Source: 67-14 sp020438345
GTDB lineage: Bacteria; Actinomycetota; Thermoleophilia; Solirubrobacterales; 70-9
Length of the DNA: 64,000 nt
NCBI GenBank assembly: GCA_937872475.1
Contig: CALMSY010000017.1
Coordinates: forward strand, 62,001 to 126,000
Reading direction: 5' to 3'
The translations under genes and the position numbers were made by a program. Positions 25,151 through 33,976 of this stretch are shown in pieces (within the stretch, counting starts at the first letter, position 1; every line of letters starts with the position of its first letter). The notes under the pieces were generated by a model. The model saw only the letters and a list, made by a program, of their open reading frames with translations, was not told where the DNA came from and made no database searches.

Positions 25151-28100
25151 TCAGGCCTCGGCCGATGCCGCCTTCGGCATGGCCGGAACGGCGGTGAGAT
25201 TGCAGTCCTCCAGGGGCCGCGGCTGACCCAGATAGTGGCCCTGGACAAAATCGACTCCGAAGTCCCGTAACAGTTCCAGGGTCCGTTCTTCCTCGACCTG
25301 TTCGGCAATCGTCTGTTTGCCCATCCCCCGGGTGATCTCGACAAGAGCCCGCACCAGGAGCCGGTTCACCGGATCATGCGAAAGGTTCTGGACGAACTCC
25401 CCGTCGATCTTCACGAAATCGAATGCGAGATGTTTCAGGTAATAGAACGATGCGAAGCCGGTGCCGAAGTCATCGAGCGCGAAACCGCAGCCCATCTCGG
25501 CCATCCGGGCGGAAAACTCCTGGGCCATCGTCATGTTCCCGATCGCACTGGTCTCGGTCACCTCGAAGATCAGGCAGGACGGATCAATCCCGGTTCGGGT
25601 CAGCTCGTCCCCGACCAGGTCGGGGAGTCCGGGGTCTCCCACCGTGCGCCCGGAAAGGTTGATTGACAGCCTCGTGCTCCGGCCATTGGTTCCCGCATCC
25701 GCCAGAACCCTGATTGCCCGCCGGACCACCCAGGCATCTACCTCCTGTACCAGGTCATGCCGCTCTGCGGTCGGCAGGAAAGCGCCCGGCCGGACCAGCG
25801 ATCCGCCGCGGTCAAGCATCCGGATGAAGAGTTCGAAATGCGGTATCGAGGGTGAGTCGAGCTGCACGATCGGCTGCGCGAAAAGCACCAGCGCGTCATC
25901 TTCCAGCGCGCTCCTGAGCTTGCCCGCCCAGTCGATGCCCAGGGTCACGGGCGAGTCCTCGCCAGGCTGGAAGACCCGTGCCCTGTTTCTGCCCGCGCCC
26001 TTCGCTTCATACATCGCGATGTCAGCCTGCATCATCAGGGTTTCCTCCGCGACCGGCTTTCCGTCGGAGGCGCAGGCGACACCGATGCTGGCTGTGACCC
26101 GGGCCGAGTGTTCTGCCCCTTCCACCCTGACTTCCCGGGCGACCAGCTTGACCAGAACCTCCGCAGTCGTTAGCGCCGAGGTCGGCTCGATATCCCGGAG
26201 AACCACAACGAACTCGTCTCCACCCTGACGGGCGAGAGTGTCATCGCTCCGAAGCCGGCTGCGAAGCAATTCGGCAGTCCGGACAATCAGCCGGTCGCCA
26301 ACCGAATGACCGAAGCTGTCGTTGATGAACTTGAAGTTGTCGAGGTCGATGACCAGGATCGCGATTCCCCGCTCATGGCCGGAAGAGATCGCAACGTTCA
26401 GCTCCTCTTCGAATCGCCTCCGGTTGTAGAGACCGGTCAGTGGGTCGTGATCGGCCAGGTACTGAAGCTGGTGACTCAACCTCTGGCGTTCGGTGATGTC
26501 TTCGACCATCGAAAGTGCCTGGGAAGGATTGCCTTCGGAATCGCGCAACATCGCAACGGTCAGATAGACCCAGACGGTCTCTCCGTTTTGCCGGATGTAT
26601 CGCTTCTCCATCGTGAAACCGTCCCGGCTGCCGTCAAACACCGAGCGGGTAAGATCGAGGTCCTCCTCGATGTCGTCGGGATGGGTGATCTCGGCGAAAG
26701 TCATCTGACCCAGTTCACTGGCGCTGTACCCCGTAATCGCTTCGAAGCTCTGATTGACCTGCTCGAAACGGCCTTCGGGGGTGACCAGGCAAAGACCGAT
26801 CGGACTCTGCTCGAATACCTGCCGGAAGCGCATTTCCGCATCCCGGCCGGCGCTCTTGGCGATGTACTCCTCGGTGACGTCGTACTTGACGAGGATCAGC
26901 ACGGGACCGTGGTCGGGATCATTGGCGATCACCCCGTTGACCCGGCTCCAGATATCAGTACCGTCACGTTTGACCGACCGGCTCTCGTAGCTGGCTTCTC
27001 CGTTCTCGGCCAGTTCACGCATCACCTGTGACCTCATTCGAATTTCATCTGGACTGAGGTCAGGGGGAGCAATCGTGTCAATGTGCCGTCCGATCAGGTC
27101 ACCCGTCGCGTAACCATGCATGGCGTCGAACTGTGGGGTGCTGAGGACAATGCGGGAATCGCTCACCTTCATCATCACCACGCCCTCCGACATACCGGTC
27201 AAGACGTTGGCCTGCGAGGTCAACTCGGCATTCGCCTGCGTCCAGTATCCGTAGAACCCCTGAAGGCGCCTTGAGGCGTAGGCGATCATCCAGAGCAGGA
27301 GGACCAGCATCAGGATCTGATCGAGACTCTTCACCAGGGCCGCCTCCCCGGACGCGAGGCGCTCCGCGACAAGATCGACGACGAACATCGAAGCCGGGAT
27401 CAGCAGAGCGGTAGGAAGAAGCAGCCGGGCCATCGACGGACCAGGGCCGGTCGCAGCAAGGAAGGCGGCTACGCCGCGTTCCGGCCGCATGAAGATGAAG
27501 CCGACATAGAGGAGGAGAAGGACGATCGCTCCGGTGTGGCTGTAGTCGAAAGAGGGGTCCGTGATCAGCACTGCCCGATATCCCTTGGTCATGATCGAGG
27601 TCAGGAACACGATCCCCACAATCGGAATCAGCCAGTTGTGCCAGCGAAAGCGTGGAGCATCCAGGTCAACGCTCAGCAGGCAGAGAGCCATCAGGGGAAT
27701 ATCAATCAGCAAAGAGAAAGCCGGGATCCGGGTTGACCCGTCGCCCCAGTCAACCGGGCTTGATCCGGCAAGTTCCAGGAGTAGAACCAGGATCCCGACG
27801 ACCAGCACTCCACCGCTGATCACGGGACCGGCTACCGCCGGCCCAGTAGCCGCCCCCGGTCTCATGAGGATCATCGCGGTCGCAAGCAGCGCGAGAACCA
27901 TGGCCAGAGCAGCGGGAAGTGGCGGGTCTCCCGAAAAGCCGCCGGCTACCGCGGGGATGCCTGCCAACCAACCGGCCAATGCCGCAAGGCAGAGCCCTAA
28001 AGCAAGCGAGGCGGCCAACAGGGTGCTTTTCCCGATCGCCCTGCTCCAGATCCAGCGATAGCTGCCAGGTCCGGATGCTTCCGCCCAGACCTGTCTTTCC

Positions 28101-28216
28101 GTTTTCGACTCGGCGATCCTTCCGGCAATCTCAGAGAACTTCTCGCGGTAGAGCTGGCGCTCTTCCGCATCAGGGATGTTCAGGTCAGGTCTCTCCTCCA
28201 GGTCCGCCAACTCCAC
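25151..28216 (-). CDS. Membrane-bound PAS-GGDEF-EAL cyclic di-GMP protein
   Basis: A 1021-residue signalling protein. After a 60-residue cytoplasmic N-terminus come eight or so membrane helices (residues about 65-315), two PAS domains (about 335-450 and 462-575), a GGDEF diguanylate cyclase domain with intact RQGGDEFVVVL (665-669) and an EAL phosphodiesterase domain. In the EAL domain the name motif reads ELF (FELFIRM), DDFGTGFASFYYLK is intact, and AEQVEEE is present in place of the usual AEGVE. The cyclase part should be active by motif. The EAL part may be active or altered. It senses something at the membrane through the PAS repeats and sets c-di-GMP. No neighbouring gene suggests its target. 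Confidence 0.9.
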   Translation of the reverse strand: MELADLEERPDLNIPDAEERQLYREKFSEIAGRIAESKTERQVWAEASGPGSYRWIWSRAIGKSTLLAASLALGLCLAALAGWLAGIPAVAGGFSGDPPLPAALAMVLALLATAMILMRPGAATGPAVAGPVISGGVLVVGILVLLLELAGSSPVDWGDGSTRIPAFSLLIDIPLMALCLLSVDLDAPRFRWHNWLIPIVGIVFLTSIMTKGYRAVLITDPSFDYSHTGAIVLLLLYVGFIFMRPERGVAAFLAATGPGPSMARLLLPTALLIPASMFVVDLVAERLASGEAALVKSLDQILMLVLLLWMIAYASRRLQGFYGYWTQANAELTSQANVLTGMSEGVVMMKVSDSRIVLSTPQFDAMHGYATGDLIGRHIDTIAPPDLSPDEIRMRSQVMRELAENGEASYESRSVKRDGTDIWSRVNGVIANDPDHGPVLILVKYDVTEEYIAKSAGRDAEMRFRQVFEQSPIGLCLVTPEGRFEQVNQSFEAITGYSASELGQMTFAEITHPDDIEEDLDLTRSVFDGSRDGFTMEKRYIRQNGETVWVYLTVAMLRDSEGNPSQALSMVEDITERQRLSHQLQYLADHDPLTGLYNRRRFEEELNVAISSGHERGIAILVIDLDNFKFINDSFGHSVGDRLIVRTAELLRSRLRSDDTLARQGGDEFVVVLRDIEPTSALTTAEVLVKLVAREVRVEGAEHSARVTASIGVACASDGKPVAEETLMMQADIAMYEAKGAGRNRARVFQPGEDSPVTLGIDWAGKLRSALEDDALVLFAQPIVQLDSPSIPHFELFIRMLDRGGSLVRPGAFLPTAERHDLVQEVDAWVVRRAIRVLADAGTNGRSTRLSINLSGRTVGDPGLPDLVGDELTRTGIDPSCLIFEVTETSAIGNMTMAQEFSARMAEMGCGFALDDFGTGFASFYYLKHLAFDFVKIDGEFVQNLSHDPVNRLLVRALVEITRGMGKQTIAEQVEEERTLELLRDFGVDFVQGHYLGQPRPLEDCNLTAVPAMPKAASAEA

Positions 28217-28295
28217 TCCTCCGGGCCGTGCGATACGCCGAAACTAGCACCTGCGTTCCCCTATTCCCAGACCCTGAAACGAGGAAAGGATCCGG

Positions 28296-30221
28296 TCAGA
28301 CCTCTGCGGACTCTGCGGTCTGCCGCGCCACCAGCTCTGCACCCTCCCACTCGGAATAAAGCGACGTCACTCTCTCCCTTGCCTTTTCGTACCGCCGGGT
28401 GGCGGCCTCCATCTTTTCCGGAGTCGACCAGGCTGACGGATCGGCGAGTTCGTCTTCAAGCGCTGCAAGTGCCGCTTCGGCCTGTTCAACCTTGCGTTCC
28501 AGGTTCTCGACCTTGCGCCGGGCTTTGGCCACCGCTTTGCCCGGCGACCCACCACGGCGGACATTCGCCGACCCCGCCGTTGGTTTCGATTTGATCTCCT
28601 GTTCCCTCGCGGCCTCTTCGTCCTCGTCCCGGCGCTTCTGATATTCGGCCCAGCCCGTATGGAAGCTTTCCAGACGTCCCCCCTCGCAGACCAGGGTGCG
28701 ACTACCGACTGCTTCGAGCAAAGCCCGGTCGTGGGAGATCAGGATCAGCGCTCCCGGGAATCCTCGCAAGGCGTCTTCCAATGCCTCCCTGCTTTCGATA
28801 TCAAGATGGTTGGTCGGTTCATCCAGAAGCAGCAGATTGGCCCCGGAAGCAACCAGAATCGCCAGCGACAAACGCCTTTGCTCACCTCCGGAAATGTCCT
28901 GAAGCTGCTTGTTCACATCTTCACCGGAGAACAGAAAGGCGCCGAGCAGGTCACGCACCTTTTGACCGGACAGGCCGGTTTCGCGGGCGGCAGCGTCCAG
29001 CACGGTTCCCTCGCCTGAAGCGGTCTCGGCGTGCTGGGACAGATAACCGACTTTCGCGTTGTGTCCCAGCCGGACCGACCCGGACGCCGGCTTTCTCTCG
29101 CCGGCCAGGGTGGACATCAGAGACGTCTTGCCGGCGCCGTTGGGTCCGATCAGGACCACATGTTCATCCCTTTCGAGCAACAGATTTGCTTCTTCCAGAA
29201 GCACCCGGCCCGGCACTTCCACTTTGCCGTTGACAAGCTTGAGAACGACCCGGCTTGCCCGCTCGGGCTGGGCGAAATCAAAGGCGAGAACCCTGTTGTC
29301 ACTCGGGTCCCTGGTCGCGGCGTTGCTCTTGACCTTCTCGATCTGCTTGACCCTGGACTGGGCCTGCCGGGCCTTGGTTGCCTTGTACCGGAAACGTTCG
29401 ACAAATTTCTCCATCCGGGCGATCTCCGCCTCCTGCTTTTCGATCTGTTTGCCGAGCGCCACCTGACGGGCTGCGTGCTCCTTGCGCCAGGCATGCCAGG
29501 GACCGGCGAAGAACCGGGCCCGGCCTGCCTCTATCTCCAGGACCGACGTGCCTACTGCTTCCAGAAACCAGCGGTCGTGGGCAACCAGGACCACGCTGGC
29601 GTCCAGTCCGGTCAGGTATTCCTCAAGCCACTCAAGGGTCTGAATGTCGAGATGGTTCGTCGGCTCGTCGAGCAGCAGCAGGTCCGCTCTTGCGCCAAGT
29701 GCCCTTGCCAGGGAAGCTCGAGTGAGTTCTCCACCGGAGAAAGTGGAAAGCGATCGGTCGAACTCGTCCTCACTGAAGCCAAGGCCCCTGAGCACCACCA
29801 GGATCTCGTCTCTCCATCGATATCCGCCAGCCAGTTCCAGGCGCTGCTGGGCCTCCGAATAGGCGCGCATGGTTTCTTCTCCGTGCTCGCCATCCGACAT
29901 CGACTTTTCAAGTTCGGCCAGTTCAGCCTCGGTTTCCAACACGTCGGCACGCCCGGTGAAGACGTACTCCTGGAGCGTCAGGCCGACATCACGGGGTGGT
30001 CGCTGGTCGTGAAGTGCGACCCGTGCCCCTTTCTGGAAGCTGATCGATCCGGAGTCATTCTCGGCCTCGCCGGCGAGGATTCTCAAGAGAGTAGATTTTC
30101 CGGCGCCGTTGCGTCCGGAAAGCGTCATGCGGTCACCCCGCATGAGCTTGAATGAGACCTCGGAGAAAAGCGGCTCTCCTCCGAGGTGAATGCCGATTGA
30201 TGTAGCTGTGACGACTGCCAT
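28296..30221 (-). CDS. ABC-F family ATPase (translation-associated)
   Basis: A soluble twin ABC ATPase of 641 residues with no membrane segments. Both cassettes are complete: Walker A SGRNGAGKSTLL and IGPNGAGKTSLM, signatures LSTFSGGELTRASLA and DISGGEQRRLSLA, Walker B LLLLDEPTNHLDI in each. Between them lies the helical linker (RMEKFVERFRYKATKARQAQS), and a C-terminal coiled coil follows (residues about 550-625). ABC-F proteins act on the ribosome; some relieve stalling and some give antibiotic resistance. The ATG at 30221 starts directly with the first cassette (AVVTATSIGIHLGGEPLF). Longer starts would add 88 unconserved residues. Confidence 0.92.
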   Translation of the reverse strand: MAVVTATSIGIHLGGEPLFSEVSFKLMRGDRMTLSGRNGAGKSTLLRILAGEAENDSGSISFQKGARVALHDQRPPRDVGLTLQEYVFTGRADVLETEAELAELEKSMSDGEHGEETMRAYSEAQQRLELAGGYRWRDEILVVLRGLGFSEDEFDRSLSTFSGGELTRASLARALGARADLLLLDEPTNHLDIQTLEWLEEYLTGLDASVVLVAHDRWFLEAVGTSVLEIEAGRARFFAGPWHAWRKEHAARQVALGKQIEKQEAEIARMEKFVERFRYKATKARQAQSRVKQIEKVKSNAATRDPSDNRVLAFDFAQPERASRVVLKLVNGKVEVPGRVLLEEANLLLERDEHVVLIGPNGAGKTSLMSTLAGERKPASGSVRLGHNAKVGYLSQHAETASGEGTVLDAAARETGLSGQKVRDLLGAFLFSGEDVNKQLQDISGGEQRRLSLAILVASGANLLLLDEPTNHLDIESREALEDALRGFPGALILISHDRALLEAVGSRTLVCEGGRLESFHTGWAEYQKRRDEDEEAAREQEIKSKPTAGSANVRRGGSPGKAVAKARRKVENLERKVEQAEAALAALEDELADPSAWSTPEKMEAATRRYEKARERVTSLYSEWEGAELVARQTAESAEV

Positions 30222-30392
30222 GGAACGAGGCAGGCTACCCGGACCGCCACCAAGCGCGGGTCCGAAACCGCTGTGCCGCCGATCTAACCTTCCAGGGTGC
30301 CTGCCTGGCAGAAGTGGCAATGCTGGGTTTCTGTTGTCGCTGCGCGAAGACGACATGACCACGCGGACGTTTTGTGACAGCATTTTCGACCC

Positions 30393-32372
30393 ATGAGCAA
30401 CGGCGGCTTTGACCCTCACCCTCATTCCGGCCCCCAGTTCGGGCATTCCTGGGAGGCCCGCATCGCCACCCAGGAGTCGGTTCACGGAGTTTCACCCTAC
30501 CCACCGATCGCCGACTACGGTTTCCTTTCGGACGGTGAAGTTTCGGCCCTGGTTGCGCCGAGCGGCAATGTCGAATGGCTCTGCCTCCCCCGATTCGATT
30601 CACCGAGCATTTTCGGGTCGATCCTGGACCGGAGCGCCGGCAACTTCCGGCTGGGACCGGCAGACATCAACGTGCCCAGTCACCGGCGGTACCTGCCGGG
30701 CACAAATGTCCTGGAAACGAGCTGGGGTACCGGAGATGGCTGGATAATCGTCCGTGACGTGCTGCTTATCGGTCCGTGGCATCACGAACGGGATCGCTCC
30801 GGCACCCATCGCAGGGCCCCCACCGACTATGACGCAGACCATGTCCTGCTGCGGATGGTCCGCTGCGTCCACGGCGAGGTTCAGCTGACCCTCGACTGCA
30901 AGCCGGTGTTCGACTACGGCCGGGTACCGGCAGAGTGGGAGTACACCGGTGATGCCTACCATGAGGGTGTCGCCTCGGCGCCCGGTATCGACCTCAAGCT
31001 GAGGCTGAATACGGACATGAACCTCGGCTTCGAAGGTCCCCGCACCACGGCCCGGACCATGCTCAAGGAGGGCGATGTGCGATTCGTCGCTCTTTCCTGG
31101 AGCGAGCATGCGGCGCCCCAGCATTACGACGAGGCCTACGACCGGCTGGTGTGGACCGCGCACCACTGGCAGAACTGGCTGGCCCGGGGAACTTTCCCCG
31201 ACCACCCCTGGCGGGGGTATCTGGAACGGTCTGCCCTGACCCTGAAGGGCCTCACCTATGCTCCGACCGGAGCCCTGATTGCCGCCGCAACGACATCACT
31301 TCCGGAAACCCCGGGTGGTGAACGAAACTGGGACTACCGCTTCTCCTGGATTCGCGATTCGACTTTCACTCTCTGGGGCCTCTACACCCTCGGCTTCGAC
31401 TGGGAAGCCAATGATTTCTTCTATTTCATCGCTGACGTGGCAGCTGGCGAGGACGACCTTCAGGTCATGTACGGCGTGGCGGGCGAAAAGGAACTCGAAG
31501 AAGAGGTGCTGGAGCACCTTCACGGATATGAGGGGGCAGCACCGGTTCGGATTGGCAATGGAGCCTATGACCAGCGCCAGCATGACGTCTGGGGCGCGGT
31601 CCTTGATTCGTTCTATCTCCACACCAAGTCACGAGACGGGATGCCGGAAGAAATCTGGCCGATCCTCAAGCGTCAGGTCACGGCTGCCCTGGAACACTGG
31701 CGGGAAACCGACCACGGAATCTGGGAAGTTCGCGGGAAGCCCCGTCACTTCACCTCCTCGAAGGTCATGTGCTGGGTAGCTGTCGACCGCGGAGCCCGGC
31801 TGGCCCGGTTGCGGGAGGAACATGACCTGGCCGCTGAATGGCAGGTCATAGCGGACGAGATCCATGAGGATATCTGCGAGAACGCGGTCGACGAACGTGG
31901 CGTCTTCACGCAGCACTATGACTCCGATGCACTCGATGCTTCCTGCCTGCTGCTGCCGCTTCTGCGTTTCCTCCCGCCGACCGACCCACGGATCCGCAGC
32001 ACGGTCCTCGCGATCGCGGACGAACTCACCGAGGATGGACTGGTTCTCCGCTACCGCGTAGACCAGACTGACGACGGTCTCAGCGGTGAAGAGGGGAGCT
32101 TCACCATCTGTTCCTTTTGGCTGGTCAGCGCGCTGGTCGAAATCGGTGAGCTCACCCGCGCCAGGGAGTTATGCGAACGTCTGCTTGGCTTCGCCAGCTC
32201 GCTCCAGCTTTATGCGGAAGAGATTGACCCCCGTTCGGGAAGGCATCTCGGCAACTTTCCCCAGGCGTTCACTCACCTCGCACTGATCAATGCCGTGATG
32301 CACGTGATCCGTGCCGAGCAGGAGACCGCCGCAACGCGGGACAAGACAGCTTCCCCGCGCGCCAGCCACTGA
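30393..32372 (+). CDS. GH15 glycoside hydrolase (trehalase/glucoamylase type)
   Basis: A 659-residue cytoplasmic enzyme of glycoside hydrolase family 15. It begins with PPIADYGFLSDGEVSALVAP and has CLPRFDSPSIFG, both typical of the actinobacterial trehalase-like group. The (alpha/alpha)6 barrel carries RNWDYRFSWIRDSTFTLWGL, and the C-terminal catalytic region reads LYAEEIDPRSGRHLGNFPQ, with glutamates in both halves. In mycobacteria a close family member hydrolyses trehalose. The exact substrate here (trehalose, maltose or short glucans) is inferred. No clear ribosome site precedes the ATG, and it is divergent from the ABC-F gene with 171 nt between them. Confidence 0.87.
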   Translation: MSNGGFDPHPHSGPQFGHSWEARIATQESVHGVSPYPPIADYGFLSDGEVSALVAPSGNVEWLCLPRFDSPSIFGSILDRSAGNFRLGPADINVPSHRRYLPGTNVLETSWGTGDGWIIVRDVLLIGPWHHERDRSGTHRRAPTDYDADHVLLRMVRCVHGEVQLTLDCKPVFDYGRVPAEWEYTGDAYHEGVASAPGIDLKLRLNTDMNLGFEGPRTTARTMLKEGDVRFVALSWSEHAAPQHYDEAYDRLVWTAHHWQNWLARGTFPDHPWRGYLERSALTLKGLTYAPTGALIAAATTSLPETPGGERNWDYRFSWIRDSTFTLWGLYTLGFDWEANDFFYFIADVAAGEDDLQVMYGVAGEKELEEEVLEHLHGYEGAAPVRIGNGAYDQRQHDVWGAVLDSFYLHTKSRDGMPEEIWPILKRQVTAALEHWRETDHGIWEVRGKPRHFTSSKVMCWVAVDRGARLARLREEHDLAAEWQVIADEIHEDICENAVDERGVFTQHYDSDALDASCLLLPLLRFLPPTDPRIRSTVLAIADELTEDGLVLRYRVDQTDDGLSGEEGSFTICSFWLVSALVEIGELTRARELCERLLGFASSLQLYAEEIDPRSGRHLGNFPQAFTHLALINAVMHVIRAEQETAATRDKTASPRASH

Positions 32373-32451
32373 TCCGGAACCTTTCGGGAATCTGGAAGTC
32401 AGCGTGAACGGCGCAGCAACTCCAACGCATTCCGGTGTTATTTTCAGAACC

Positions 32452-33279
32452 ATGAAACTTCGTCTCGTTGCCCTCCTCGCGATTCTGTCCACCGGCTTTT
32501 TCATCTCCGCCATTCCCGCATCAGCCCAACAGCCGATTCCGGGGATCAAACAAACGGTGGCTTTCAAGAAACTGAAGAACTACACCGAGTTCCTGTTCAG
32601 CAAACGCAGCACCCCGGCATCCGCCGACAGGCGCCAGTCCTACAAGTCGAACCTGACCACTCGCCGCAATAACGCCAACCTCAAGGTCGGGGCGCTCTAC
32701 TCGCAGAAGATCAACCGCCTCAAGAAGCAGGACAACAACCAGGAACGTCGCCAGGTCAAGCAGATCCGCATCAACCAGAAGAACCAGGTCCAGGGTCTGA
32801 AGCAGGACCTTGCGGAACGCATCAATGATCTCCAGATGGATCAGAACGATGCTGTCCAGCGGGTCTACGACAGCTATGCCCCGCAGATCAACAGCCGCGC
32901 CGACAAGCGTGACCGCCTCAAGGCCCAGCTCCGCCGCGCAACCAATCCCGCCAAGAGGGCTTCCCTGATCCGGCAAATCGACTCACTGCAGTCTCGGATC
33001 AACGCCCTCGTCAGTGCCCGGACAACCGATGTCAACAACGTGAACAGCCGTTACTCGGCAAGGGTGACCAGCGTCACCAACCTCTACAACTCGAGGATCG
33101 CGAACGCCAAGGCCAGCGCCCAGGAGCAGATCCAGCAGGCCCGGAATGCCTGGCGCCAGACTTTCCGGACCCAGTTTGCCGCCGCCAAGTCACGTCGTGA
33201 TGCCCAGAAAGACCTCGTCGGTACGGTCGCGACTCGCGGCTTCGGGTACATCGAACAGATGCCAGCCACCCAGGAATAG
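32452..33279 (+). CDS. Secreted coiled-coil protein of unknown function
   Basis: A 275-residue protein. The ATG at 32452 is followed by a clean signal peptide (LRLVALLAILSTGFFISAIPASAQQ). The mature chain is almost entirely helical, rich in Q, N, K and R and free of Cys, with heptad-like stretches such as KINRLKKQDNNQERRQVKQI, IRQIDSLQSRINALVS and YSARVTSVTNLYNS. No enzymatic motif is visible. It could be a cell-surface or wall-associated spacer. It is 79 nt after the GH15 gene on the same strand. Upstream in-frame starts overlap GH15 and lack a signal peptide. Confidence 0.75.
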   Translation: MKLRLVALLAILSTGFFISAIPASAQQPIPGIKQTVAFKKLKNYTEFLFSKRSTPASADRRQSYKSNLTTRRNNANLKVGALYSQKINRLKKQDNNQERRQVKQIRINQKNQVQGLKQDLAERINDLQMDQNDAVQRVYDSYAPQINSRADKRDRLKAQLRRATNPAKRASLIRQIDSLQSRINALVSARTTDVNNVNSRYSARVTSVTNLYNSRIANAKASAQEQIQQARNAWRQTFRTQFAAAKSRRDAQKDLVGTVATRGFGYIEQMPATQE

Positions 33280-33426
33280 ACAGAAGCCAGCCACCCAGGA
33301 GCAGCCTGAGACATCAACTGGATTGAGCAAACGGCCATATAGCGCTCGTTTCCTCACTCTCGATGCGTTGACGAGGCCGGGTCGCGGGTATCCGTCTCCT
33401 GGAGCCCGCCAGTTGCGGCACAACAG

Positions 33427-33452
33427 AAAAACCCACCTTGTGGTGGGTTTTT
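33427..33452 (-). terminator. Intrinsic terminator of tmRNA
   Basis: On the minus strand, directly after the tmRNA 3' end, an 11-bp inverted repeat (AAAAACCCACC and GGTGGGTTTTT) with a 4-nt loop ends in five T. This is a textbook Rho-independent terminator. The mirror-image A/T runs mean it could also stop transcription coming from the secreted coiled-coil gene on the other strand. Confidence 0.88.
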
Positions 33453-33455
33453 CAA

Positions 33456-33817
33456 TGGAGACGGCGGGAATTGAACCCGCGTCCGCAGTCGCGTGTCGAA
33501 GAGCGTCTACAGGTTTAGCCGGCGCTTTGTTCTCGCCACCCGGGGTCCGCGCCAGCGGGCACTGCGGATGGCCAAGCCTCTGAAATGTCCCCCTCCAGCC
33601 GAGGCGCTCCTTTGGGGCTAGCCCGTTTCTGAAGCCGGAACCCCTCCCCACGGGCCGAGGGCGGGCCGACTCTCGTTACCTAGGTATCAGCTAGGCGGCG
33701 AGGGCGTACGAGTGTTCGTCGCCGTATATGGTTTTTTGCCGATTTTTTACGAGGCCATCGACATCCTCGACCTGCAACCCTCCGCACGGTCCGACCACGT
33801 CGAAGCCTGTCGTCCCC
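33456..33817 (-). ncRNA. ssrA: Transfer-messenger RNA
   Basis: Rescues stalled ribosomes and tags the nascent peptide for proteolysis, together with SmpB. The 3' end forms the tRNA-like T arm (GGTTCAATTCCCGCC) and acceptor strand CGTCTCC plus discriminator A at 33456. The 5' end GGGGACG (33817-33811) pairs with it over 7 bp, including the G3-U pair that specifies alanine charging. CCA is not encoded. The tag-reading frame ends in TIYGDEHSYALAA followed by TAG at 33693-33691, the expected ALAA degron. The A-rich stretch upstream of the tag and the GC-rich pseudoknot region downstream are typical. Length is about 362 nt. The resume codon is not certain. Confidence 0.95.
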
Positions 33818-33834
33818 ACGAATGGTGCCCCACC

Positions 33835-33863
33835 ATTGTACGGTTCCGGCGAGTCCCGGTCAA
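33835..33863 (-). promoter_or_regulatory. Near-consensus sigma-70 type promoter of tmRNA
   Basis: On the minus strand TTGACC (33863-33858) and TACAAT (33840-33835) are separated by exactly 17 nt. Transcription would begin about 33828, roughly 11 nt upstream of the mature 5' end, leaving a short leader for RNase P to remove. Confidence 0.85.
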
Positions 33864-33976
33864 AGGCGCGGAAAACGGGTACAAACTCCGAAACCAGTTG
33901 AAGGCACCTCGCGAGTTGAAGGCCCGTGGCATCGCGAGAGCCAGAGACACCCCGGGCAAACCGAGGAGGAGGCACC

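Noticed and set aside
29031..30155. 374-codon plus-strand open frame
   Set aside because: Antisense to both ABC cassettes of the ABC-F protein.
33300..33425. Possible tRNA gene in the gap before tmRNA
   Set aside because: No cloverleaf or T-arm sequence could be formed. The only tRNA-like T arm belongs to tmRNA.
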